Shown here: positions 5,859 through 11,530 of the stretch, one piece after another
Layout: the number at the start of each line of letters is the position of its first letter
How positions within the stretch are numbered: the first letter of the stretch is position 1
Assembly (NCBI GenBank): GCA_937910835.1
Contig: CALEMG010000173.1
Coordinates: 1 to 11,530, forward strand
Length of the DNA: 11,530 bases
Reading direction: 5' to 3'
From: an uncultured Alphaproteobacteria bacterium
GTDB taxonomy: Bacteria; Pseudomonadota; Alphaproteobacteria; Sneathiellales; Sneathiellaceae
The notes under the pieces: generated by a model
Databases searched by the model: none
What the model saw: only the letters and a program-made list of their open reading frames with translations
What the model was told of the DNA's origin: nothing
Made by a program: the position numbers and the translations under genes

Positions 5859-6733
5859 TTAAATCCCTAACCCGCGGGCAGCGGGAGATGTTGACCCGGC
5901 GCTCGGACGTGAAGGGCCTCCTGCATCTGGCTGGGCATGTGGGGCTGATCCTGCTGATCGGTGCGCTGATCGCGATGCAGGGGCCGGGCTGGCCGCTGTT
6001 GATGCTGCCGCAGGGCATTCTGATTGTCTTTCTCTTTCCTGCGCTGCATGAAACCTCCCACCGCACGGCGTTCAAAAGCCTCTGGCTCAACAAGGCGGTG
6101 GGTCGGATATGCGGCCTTGTGACTGTCCTGCCGCCGGAATGGTTCCGCTATTTTCATATCGAGCATCACCGCTTCACACAGGACCCGACGCGGGATCCGG
6201 AGCTGCATGCGCCGAAGATTACGACGCTTTCGCAATATCTCTGGCATGTGTCCGGCATCCCGATCTGGATTTCGCATGTGAAGACCATCCTTAAGAACGC
6301 GGCGGGGCGCATCGATGACGCTTTCGTGCCGGCGCATGGCCGAGCGGCGATCCGGCGGGAGGCACAGGCGATGCTCCTCATATACGCCGCGCTTGTCGTC
6401 GGATCAGTCGCGGCGGGCTCCGCGCTTCTTTTCTATGTCTGGATAATTCCTGCGGTTCTCGGCCAGCCGTTCCTGCGGCTCTTTCTGCTGGCTGAACATG
6501 GCGGCTGCCCGGAGGTCGACAATATTTTTGAGAATACCCGCACGACGCTCACCAATCCCGTCGTGCGCAAGCTTGCCTGGAACATGCCCTTCCATGCAGA
6601 GCATCATGCTCTTCCGGCGGTGCCGTTTCATGCCCTCGAGAATTTCCATATGCTGACTCGACCGTACCTTAACGTGACGGAGTCGGGCTATATTGCGTTC
6701 CATCGCAAATATATCAGTCGCCTCGCGCGCTGA
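5840..6733 (+). CDS. Membrane fatty acid desaturase family protein
   Basis: A 297-residue integral membrane di-iron enzyme of the fatty acid desaturase/hydroxylase superfamily. The three histidine clusters are all present: H70-E-T-S-H74, H106-I-E-H109-H110 (in FHIEHHRFTQDPTRDPEL) and H252-A-E-H255-H256 (in FHAEHHALPAVPF). His220 in LLAEHG may be a further ligand. Hydrophobic spans lie at about 27-45, 52-70, 85-98, 178-203 and 205-218. It would use O2 and an electron donor to desaturate or hydroxylate an acyl chain or lipid; the substrate is not evident. The ATG is immediately preceded by AAAGAG, too close for a classic ribosome site; the next ATG (residue 17) is no better. The upstream DNA exists in a second, decayed copy. 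It converges on the metallo-hydrolase with a 2-bp gap and no visible terminator. Confidence 0.9.
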   Translation: MESRDFIKSLTRGQREMLTRRSDVKGLLHLAGHVGLILLIGALIAMQGPGWPLLMLPQGILIVFLFPALHETSHRTAFKSLWLNKAVGRICGLVTVLPPEWFRYFHIEHHRFTQDPTRDPELHAPKITTLSQYLWHVSGIPIWISHVKTILKNAAGRIDDAFVPAHGRAAIRREAQAMLLIYAALVVGSVAAGSALLFYVWIIPAVLGQPFLRLFLLAEHGGCPEVDNIFENTRTTLTNPVVRKLAWNMPFHAEHHALPAVPFHALENFHMLTRPYLNVTESGYIAFHRKYISRLAR

Positions 6734-6735
6734 GC

Positions 6736-7716
6736 TTACGCCGCGTCTTTTAGGGATCTCGTCTCGCCGATTTTAAGGATCAGGGCGTTTTCCGCGCCAT
6801 AGTTCTGGTCGATGGCGGCCTGGCGGAAGCGGGCTGGGGCCTCGAACGGGTCTTCAGGGGTGAGCATAATCGTGCCCCAATGCATGCCGAGCGCGCGTTT
6901 CGCGCCAATGTCGCGGGCGATCCTGATTGCCTCCTCCGGTGTGGCATGCACCGCCTTCATAATCTCGCGCGGCTCATAGGCACCGATGCCGACGAGGGCG
7001 AGATCAAAGGGCGCATGATGCTTGCCGATTTCCTTGAAGATGTCGCCATGGGCGGTATCGCCCGAAAACCACACATTTTCCTCTGCCGTTTTGATGCCGA
7101 AGCTGGCCCAGAGCGTCTTCTTCTGGTCATGCACACCGCGCCCTGAAGAATGCACCGCAGGCAGCGTCGTGATGGTGAGGCCGTCTTCCGACCAACTCTC
7201 CCACCAGTCCTGCTCGACCACCTTTTTAAAGCCGCGCCGGGTGAAGAAACGCTTGAGGCCAAGCGGCACGACCACTTGCGTATGGTCCTTATGTGGGTAG
7301 GCGGCGAGCATACCGGCGTCGAGATGGTCATAATGATTATGGCTCACCAGCATCACGTCGGCCTTGGGCAGCTCATGCGCGGCAAGCGCAGGCGGAATAT
7401 ACCGCTTCGGACCGAGGGGGGCGGGACCCGCCCGCTCCGACAGGTATGGATCGGTCAAGATGACCTTGCCGCCGGTGCGCACAATAAAGGCCGCATGGCC
7501 GAGCCAGGTCACGCTCGGGTTACCACCCGCGATAATCCCGGCGTCGACAGCGGTACGGCCCAACACATGGCCATCCGGCACCTCGGGCACGACTTTCGAT
7601 CTCAGCTGTCGGGTGATAAAGCGGAGCATACCGCGCTTGCTGATGCGGCGGTTGGGGCTGCCTTCGGGATTGCGAAACCCGCCGTTCGGGTCGTGATGAT
7701 AGGGTTTTGCCGTCAT
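6736..7716 (-). CDS. NAPE-PLD-like MBL-fold metallo-hydrolase
   Basis: A 326-residue metallo-beta-lactamase-fold enzyme resembling N-acyl-phosphatidylethanolamine phospholipase D. Zinc ligands read off as H126-N-H128-Y-D130-H131 (SHNHYDHLD), His189 (AVHSSGRG), Asp220 (FSGDTAHGD) and His279 (GMHWGT). This is the same order and chemistry as in human NAPE-PLD. The N-terminal HHDPNGGFRNPEGSPN and the WLGHAAFIV strand are typical of this branch. Bacterial relatives are annotated as membrane-phospholipid or general phosphodiesterases; the substrate here is inferred only. No signal peptide is evident. It lies 58 bp after the MFS gene on the same strand, probably co-transcribed, with a 7-bp inverted repeat in between. 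The ribosome site is weak (GTGAGA). UlaG-like lactonases share the fold but usually lack the N-terminal extension. Confidence 0.9.
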   Translation of the reverse strand: MTAKPYHHDPNGGFRNPEGSPNRRISKRGMLRFITRQLRSKVVPEVPDGHVLGRTAVDAGIIAGGNPSVTWLGHAAFIVRTGGKVILTDPYLSERAGPAPLGPKRYIPPALAAHELPKADVMLVSHNHYDHLDAGMLAAYPHKDHTQVVVPLGLKRFFTRRGFKKVVEQDWWESWSEDGLTITTLPAVHSSGRGVHDQKKTLWASFGIKTAEENVWFSGDTAHGDIFKEIGKHHAPFDLALVGIGAYEPREIMKAVHATPEEAIRIARDIGAKRALGMHWGTIMLTPEDPFEAPARFRQAAIDQNYGAENALILKIGETRSLKDAA

Positions 7717-7727
7717 TTACATGTCTC

Positions 7728-7750
7728 ACAAGGGACCGGAGCACCCTTGT
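7728..7750. repeat. Inverted repeat between the MFS and metallo-hydrolase genes
   Basis: ACAAGGG (7728-7734) and CCCTTGT (7744-7750) form a perfect 7-bp stem with a 9-nt loop, 11 nt upstream of the metallo-hydrolase start. There is no U-run in either direction. On the minus-strand message it could stabilise or process the transcript, or affect ribosome access. Confidence 0.4.
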
Positions 7751-7774
7751 TAGATTGCGCTTTTCGCCAGAAAT

Positions 7775-9136
7775 TCAATAGGCGAACTCCCGTTTAAGCC
7801 GGATATAGCCGCTCACCGCCACGAGCGCCATCAGGATTCCGCTCAGCCAGTAAAGCCCATCAAATCGGCCGCTCGCCGCAAGCATAGTGCCGCAAATGGC
7901 CATGCTGACGGTGCCGCCCATAAGCTGCGCCGTCATTGTGAGGCCGCCGCTTTGCCCGAGCTTTTCCGTCGGCACAGAATTGACGATAGCGCGGCGGGTC
8001 GAGACAAAATGAAAGGGCAGCGCCAGCCCCCAGGCGAGCAGCGCGGGAAGGAGGAGCCAGTAGCTGTCGAAATTCACGAAGATTGCCAACCAGATCATCC
8101 CGCCAGCATTCAAGGTGAGGCCGATCAGTGACATTTTCCGCTCATCGAATTTGTCCGATAAATTCCCGACGACCAAAGCCGCGAAGAGGGAGGGAAGCAT
8201 TGCAGGGATTAGCGCGGCCCCGGCGAGGAAGGGCGAGAAACCGAGGGATTTCTGTAAAAAGAGCGCGCCAAAGACGATCAGCGTGATCTTGCCGAATTCT
8301 CCCATGAAGACGATACTATTCATCACCGAGATCGTCCGCATGGAGAAAAGCCGAAGATCGAAGAGGGGGCTCTGGATTTTAAGCTCCAACGCGACGAAGG
8401 CGATAAGCGAGATAGGCCCGATGATGATCCCGGAGATGATATAGGGATTGCTCCAGCCGTAATCCGGCACCTCCATGATCGCGACGACAAGGGCGGCGAG
8501 GCCGATGATCAGCAGGGCGAGGCCCGCAAGGTCGAGGCGCGCGCGGGGTGGTCCGGCGTCCCTTTCCGGCTCCCGCCAGGCGGCGAGGACAACGAGGGTA
8601 ATGGCGATCACCACCGGGATGTTGATCCAGAAAATCCATCGCCAGCTTAAAACATCGGTGAGAAATCCGCCGACCAGCGGTCCCATGGAGATGAAGCACC
8701 CGCCGATGGCGGTCTGGATGCCGAAGGCGCGGCCGCGTTCCTCGGGCTTGAAGACCGCCGTGATCATGGCGACGGTGAAGGGGAAGATGACGGCAGCACC
8801 CAACCCTTGGGCGGCACGGGCGGCAATCAGGGCGGTGCCGCTCTCCGCGAGACCGCAAGCGATGGAAGAGAGGCCGAAGAGACCGAGCGCGCAAAGGAAC
8901 AATTTCTGGTAGCCGAACAGATCGCCCATCTTGCCTGCGGCCGCCGCCAACGCGGTGAAGACAAGGAAGTAGGCATTGACGATCCAGTGGGAATTGACCT
9001 GGCTCATGGAAAGCTCGCGCCGGATCGTCGGCAGGGCGACGCCGACCACGGTCTCATCAAGGACGATCAGCGCCAGCGTGCCGCCCATGGCCGCCAGTAC
9101 CCACCATTTCCGATTACTCTCATTGATCGAGATCAA
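7775..9136 (-). CDS. MFS transporter, DHA2 (EmrB/QacA-type) drug/proton antiporter family
   Basis: A membrane exporter of the major facilitator superfamily, 453 residues from the preferred start. LDETVVGVALPTI (about 26-38) is the DHA2 signature of the first helix. GKMGDLFGYQKLF (68-80) is motif A between helices 2 and 3. Many further hydrophobic segments follow, including WRWIFWINIPVVIAITLVV in the middle, consistent with 12-14 helices. The frame is open with an ATG at 9217, but that start lies upstream of a good promoter (TTGCGG/TATAAC, 9184-9156) and inside a palindromic operator. I therefore prefer TTG 9136, which has AGAGGA 4 nt upstream and directly precedes NESNRKWW. Substrates of such pumps are typically hydrophobic drugs or metabolites. 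It is divergent from the DUF169 gene and leads into the metallo-hydrolase gene. Confidence 0.9.
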   Translation of the reverse strand: MISINESNRKWWVLAAMGGTLALIVLDETVVGVALPTIRRELSMSQVNSHWIVNAYFLVFTALAAAAGKMGDLFGYQKLFLCALGLFGLSSIACGLAESGTALIAARAAQGLGAAVIFPFTVAMITAVFKPEERGRAFGIQTAIGGCFISMGPLVGGFLTDVLSWRWIFWINIPVVIAITLVVLAAWREPERDAGPPRARLDLAGLALLIIGLAALVVAIMEVPDYGWSNPYIISGIIIGPISLIAFVALELKIQSPLFDLRLFSMRTISVMNSIVFMGEFGKITLIVFGALFLQKSLGFSPFLAGAALIPAMLPSLFAALVVGNLSDKFDERKMSLIGLTLNAGGMIWLAIFVNFDSYWLLLPALLAWGLALPFHFVSTRRAIVNSVPTEKLGQSGGLTMTAQLMGGTVSMAICGTMLAASGRFDGLYWLSGILMALVAVSGYIRLKREFAY

Positions 9137-9155
9137 TCTGTCCTCTGTCGTATCG

Positions 9156-9184
9156 GTTATAACTGGCGCATAAGGCCACCGCAA
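9156..9184 (-). promoter_or_regulatory. Promoter of the MFS-metallo-hydrolase operon
   Basis: On the minus strand TTGCGG (9184-9179) and TATAAC (9161-9156) are separated by exactly 17 bp. Transcription would begin near 9149, just ahead of AGAGGA (9146-9141). This argues against the ATG at 9217 and for a TTG start at 9136. Confidence 0.55.
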
Positions 9185-9197
9185 TAGACGGACAGGA

Positions 9198-9221
9198 TGA
9201 CAAGAAAGCGCTTTCATGTCA
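9198..9221. promoter_or_regulatory. 24-bp palindromic operator, LacI-family type
   Basis: A 24-bp palindrome with one mismatched pair (A9203/A9216): outer arms TGACA (9198-9202) and TGTCA (9217-9221), inner core GAAAGCGCTTTC (9204-9215). An AAAGCGCTTT centre with a CpG in the middle is the classic look of LacI/GalR-family operators. It lies between the divergent MFS and DUF169 genes. On the DUF169 side it covers the region where the promoter or start site must be; on the MFS side it lies upstream of the -35. No LacI-type regulator is encoded in this window. Confidence 0.65.
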
Positions 9222-9251
9222 CTCTTGAAAAAAACCGAGGGAGAAGAATTA

Positions 9252-10037
9252 ATGACAAAACTCGACGAATATTACGACTGGGATGCCATTCTGGACGGGT
9301 TGAATAAATATCTTCGGATCCGTGCGACGCCGATCGGTATGAAGCTGTTCGAAACGAAAGAGGAAATGGAGGCGGTGGAAAAAATTCGCCGACCTGGTTC
9401 CATCCATACGGCGGACCAGATTGTCGGGCAGGCCGCCCGCCTTGGCTGGACAGTGGGAGCGACAGCGGATGATTTCGTCGGCGCGCAATGCGGCGCGGTG
9501 ATGGTGCTGCACCCGCAGGATGAGGAGTGGCACAAGGGCGAACGCTACGCCGGTGTATGGTATGAAACGCCCGAGGATGCGCGTAATCATCAGTCAGCCA
9601 TGACTGTCGTGCCGTCGGGGCAGTTCGCGGCGATGGCGGTCTCACCGCTTGCGTCGAAACGGCTCCACCCGCCGGATATCTGCCTGATCTATGCGACCCC
9701 GGCGCAGATGATCATCTTCATCAATGGCCTGCAATGGGCGGGCTATAAAAAGCTCGATTTCTCGGTTGTCGGAGAATCCTCCTGCGCCGATAGCTGGGGC
9801 CGGGCGCTTTCCACGTGGGAGCCAAGCCTGGCGTTGCCCTGCTTTGCCGAGCGGCGTTATGGCGGTGTGCTGGAGGATGAACTCCTGATGGCTATTCCGC
9901 CCGCTTATCTGCCTAAAGTGATCGAAGGGTTGGCGGCGCTCTCAAAGAACGGTTTGCGCTATCCGATCGCTCAATATGGAATTCAGAATGATGTCCGCGC
10001 GGGCATGGGCGTGAGTTACAGCAGTTCGTCAAAATAA
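9252..10037 (+). CDS. DUF169 (COG2043) family protein
   Basis: A 261-residue cytoplasmic protein of the DUF169 family, whose function is not established. I chose ATG 9252 (MTKLDEYYDW) because GAGGGAGAAG precedes it; an in-frame ATG at 9216 falls inside the palindromic operator and lacks a site. Family-like features are IRATPIGMKLF near residues 23-33, AQCGAVMV (78-85), PPDICLIYATPAQMI (140-154), GESSCADSWGRAL (174-186) and ALPCFAERRYGG (194-205). Its four cysteines (80, 144, 178, 197) sit in these motif regions and could bind metal, a cluster or a thiol-reactive ligand; that is inference. No signal peptide or membrane segment is evident. The divergent DHA2 exporter and shared operator suggest it responds to, or acts on, the same compound. 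It is followed by a terminator-like hairpin. Confidence 0.85.
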   Translation: MTKLDEYYDWDAILDGLNKYLRIRATPIGMKLFETKEEMEAVEKIRRPGSIHTADQIVGQAARLGWTVGATADDFVGAQCGAVMVLHPQDEEWHKGERYAGVWYETPEDARNHQSAMTVVPSGQFAAMAVSPLASKRLHPPDICLIYATPAQMIIFINGLQWAGYKKLDFSVVGESSCADSWGRALSTWEPSLALPCFAERRYGGVLEDELLMAIPPAYLPKVIEGLAALSKNGLRYPIAQYGIQNDVRAGMGVSYSSSSK

Positions 10038-10045
10038 ATGCAATA

Positions 10046-10076
10046 TAAAAGACGCAGGGATTTGCGGTCTTTTATT
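10046..10076 (+). terminator. Probable terminator after the DUF169 gene
   Basis: TAAAAGAC (10046-10053) pairs with GTCTTTTA (10067-10074), extended by a GC/GC pair with one bulged G, followed by TT. It is 8 nt after the stop. The stem is AT-rich at its base and the T-run is short, so it is weaker than the rpsI terminator. Confidence 0.5.
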
Positions 10077-10106
10077 CGGATTTTATAAAGCTCGCAGGGC
10101 GTGAAG

Positions 10107-10159
10107 AATGAGTATTGGCATGCACCAAATAAATGAGTATATTTCCCGCCGCTTATAAT
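10107..10159 (+). promoter_or_regulatory. Direct repeats and -10 box upstream of the PAS gene
   Basis: AATGAGTAT occurs twice, at 10107-10115 and 10132-10140, 25 bp apart. Fourteen base pairs after the second copy is a consensus TATAAT (10154-10159) with no recognisable -35. This is the layout of an activator-dependent promoter, with the second repeat where the -35 should be. Another TATAAT at 10204-10209 also lacks a -35. Confidence 0.3.
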
Positions 10160-10241
10160 AGAGAGTATGTACAGTGAGTAGGTCTTTCTGCCGGGGCCGG
10201 TCGTATAATAATAATCGGGGAATACAGGGATTTGTGAAAGT

Positions 10242-10775
10242 ATGGTCTATGAAAAGTTCGATGATGTTGACTGGGTGACGCCGGACGCGAAGGAATTCGC
10301 ATATTACTGGCGCAGTCTGGATCGAGACCGTGTCGTTCCCCGCCGGGACAGTTTTGATCCGGTTCGGATTTCGCCGTTGTTGCCCGGCATTGCCATATAT
10401 GAGGTTAAGTCACGGGACGAGATTATCTACCGGCTGGCCGGGACTGCGCTGGTCGATAAGTTTGGCATGGAAGTGACGGGGAAGAATTTTCTGGATTTCT
10501 GGGAAGGGGAGGGACGCGAGAAGGCGGCGAACGCGATGTATGAATGCGTCTCCAGACCTTGCGGCATGTTTTCCAAGCTGATGGGCGTCTCTATGAACGG
10601 GCGGGTGGAAACGAGCGTGGCCGTCGGCTTCCCACTGCTTGACAAAAACGAAGTCTGCAATCGTCTGGTATTTTATTCCTCCGGGTTTGATTATGAGAAT
10701 CTCCGTGTACCCGAAGAAGACCAGATCCAATCCCTAGAGGCCGAACAGACTATCTTCATTCAGCTCGACGATTGA
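10242..10775 (+). CDS. PAS_5-family PAS domain protein
   Basis: A 177-residue single-domain protein of the PAS_5 type, common in alphaproteobacteria. The opening RDRVVPRRDSFDPVRISPLLPGIAIYEV (about residues 28-55) is the family hallmark. It is followed by YRLAGTALVDKFGMEVTGKNFLDFW (63-87), the PAS sensing core, and a closing strand NRLVFYSSGFDYE. No kinase, cyclase or DNA-binding output domain is attached, so it would act as a soluble sensor or partner; ligand and partner are unknown. The ribosome site is an AGGGA 11 nt before ATG, on the long side. The 204 bp upstream hold a terminator, direct repeats and two TATAAT boxes. Its last 16 bp overlap the 3' end of the convergent acetyltransferase gene. 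Confidence 0.85.
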   Translation: MVYEKFDDVDWVTPDAKEFAYYWRSLDRDRVVPRRDSFDPVRISPLLPGIAIYEVKSRDEIIYRLAGTALVDKFGMEVTGKNFLDFWEGEGREKAANAMYECVSRPCGMFSKLMGVSMNGRVETSVAVGFPLLDKNEVCNRLVFYSSGFDYENLRVPEEDQIQSLEAEQTIFIQLDD

Positions 10776-11401
10776 AACGCGTCGAGATTTCTCTGTAATT
10801 CCTCAAAGAAACGGGCCGCATGCAGGCCATCCATGATCGCGTGATGCGCCTGCAGGTTGACGGAAACCCGGGCGCGGGCGTCCTCCTCGACAATTTTGCT
10901 CCAGGCGATGCGGGGAATGCAATCGTCCTTGTTCGCCAGCGGATGGGTCATGGCCGTGAAATCAAGCCAGGGAAGGCAGCTCAAGTAAATCCACTGATCT
11001 TCTCCCTCGGTTTCGTTATCAAGCGTGGTCTGCCTTGAGGCCGCCTCGCCCGCCGCGCGGCAGGTGGCATCGAAGGACGGCCAGTCCTCATGATAGCTTG
11101 CTTGGCAGAAGGCGAAGCGGTCGCCCGCGATCGGCACGGTGAAGGAAGGGTGGACGATATCATGCCGCACCACTGTCTCACCGCGAAAGCGGATGCGAAA
11201 TTCGGGAACCGCGTTCGCGGCGCGGATAATGCAGAATAATATTGCATTAAAGAGGGACAGTTTCTCCCGTCGGACAGTGACCAGCAGGTCGGTAACAGTG
11301 ATCGGGGCGGTCAGGCTGAAATGCGGAAAATCGACCGCGCGGTGCATCTCGTAATGGGGCCGCCGTTCCAAGTTCGCGACGTAGACCACAGTCTCGCTCA
11401 T
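10760..11401 (-). CDS. Chloramphenicol acetyltransferase-like protein (CatA fold)
   Basis: A 213-residue cytoplasmic acyltransferase of the trimeric type A CAT family, which moves acetyl from acetyl-CoA to a hydroxyl. Family marks are VPEFRIRFRGETVVRHDIVHPSFTV (about 65-89), SCLPWLDFTAM (141-151) and the catalytic QAHHAIMDGLHAARFFEELQ (184-203). In the last, His187 equals CAT His195 and Asp191 equals Asp199. At the place of CAT Ser148 this protein seems to have Ala150 (DFTAM where CAT has SFTSF), which would weaken classic chloramphenicol acetylation; another acceptor is plausible. I would not call it a resistance gene. The start is fixed by a GAGGAA site within the end of the upstream gene, whose TAA lies 2 nt before ATG, so the two are an operon. 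The 3' end overlaps the convergent PAS gene by 16 bp. Confidence 0.88.
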   Translation of the reverse strand: MSETVVYVANLERRPHYEMHRAVDFPHFSLTAPITVTDLLVTVRREKLSLFNAILFCIIRAANAVPEFRIRFRGETVVRHDIVHPSFTVPIAGDRFAFCQASYHEDWPSFDATCRAAGEAASRQTTLDNETEGEDQWIYLSCLPWLDFTAMTHPLANKDDCIPRIAWSKIVEEDARARVSVNLQAHHAIMDGLHAARFFEELQRNLDAFQSSS

Positions 11402-11403
11402 GC

Positions 11404-11530
11404 TTATTCCTCATCCTCGTCAATCGGACCCGGCAGCATCTTGTGTGTGACGATAGGAACCAGCTTGCCGCGCCCGCCAAGATCGCGCCTATCGTCTATA
11501 TCGATTTTGATCTGCGTCTGCGCGTCCGTG
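11404..11530 (-). CDS. 3' end of an unrecognised protein, truncated by the window edge
   Basis: Only the last 41 residues are visible, ending in IVTHKMLPGPIDEDEE and a TAA. The tail is rich in charged residues (KIDIDDRRD, then DEDEE). It is too little to assign a family. It reads in phase into the acetyltransferase with 2 nt between stop and start, so it is the upstream gene of that operon. Confidence 0.65.
   Translation of the reverse strand, partial: TDAQTQIKIDIDDRRDLGGRGKLVPIVTHKMLPGPIDEDEE

Noticed and set aside
8115..9187. Arg- and Ala-rich open frames overlapping the MFS gene in other frames
   Set aside because: Composition is typical of shadow frames in GC-rich DNA, and the MFS frame explains the region fully.
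10760..11401. Chloramphenicol resistance gene
   Set aside because: Fold and catalytic His are present, but the Ser148 position appears to be Ala and the context is chromosomal; resistance is not supported.

Overview
The window looks like chromosomal DNA of an alphaproteobacterium of moderately high GC. The case rests on gene content and protein style, not on a 16S marker: an ECHDC3-type crotonase and a PaaI-type thioesterase sit beside rplM-rpsI, S9 carries an acidic N-terminal extension, and a PAS_5-type protein is present. I did not identify genus or family. No rRNA, tRNA, CRISPR array, transposase or integrase was seen.

Left part (1-4135), conserved and housekeeping-like: a tight minus-strand operon runs ECHDC3-like crotonase > CoA-binding protein > metY (O-acetylhomoserine sulfhydrylase, cut by the window edge), with gaps of 5 and 1 bp. 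Divergent from it is a hotdog thioesterase, followed by rplM-rpsI. The ribosomal operon has its own near-consensus promoter, a leader with a terminator-like hairpin, and a strong terminator after rpsI.

Middle part (4136-6733): AT content rises sharply (about 45% GC in hand-counted lines) around an unrecognised cysteine-rich lipoprotein on the minus strand. Next come a small P-loop kinase (minus) and a membrane fatty-acid desaturase (plus). The best structural find is here. About 67 bp covering the desaturase upstream region and first codons (5792-5858) recurs without gaps, in diverged form, 658 bp upstream at 5134-5200, on the far side of the kinase gene. Conserved blocks between the two copies outline a probable operator and promoter.

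Right part (6736-11530), accessory metabolism and export: a minus-strand pair holds a DHA2-type MFS exporter and an NAPE-PLD-like metallo-hydrolase. A DUF169 protein diverges from the exporter. The 115 bp between them carries a 24-bp near-perfect palindrome with an AAAGCGCTTT centre, typical of LacI-family operators. A PAS_5 protein follows, overlapping tail to tail with a chloramphenicol-acetyltransferase-like protein that appears to lack the canonical serine. The last 127 bp hold the 3' end of an unrecognised gene in the same operon as that acetyltransferase.

Several genes touch acyl-CoA or lipid chemistry (crotonase, thioesterase, desaturase, NAPE-PLD-like hydrolase). They lie in separate transcription units, so a shared pathway is only a guess.
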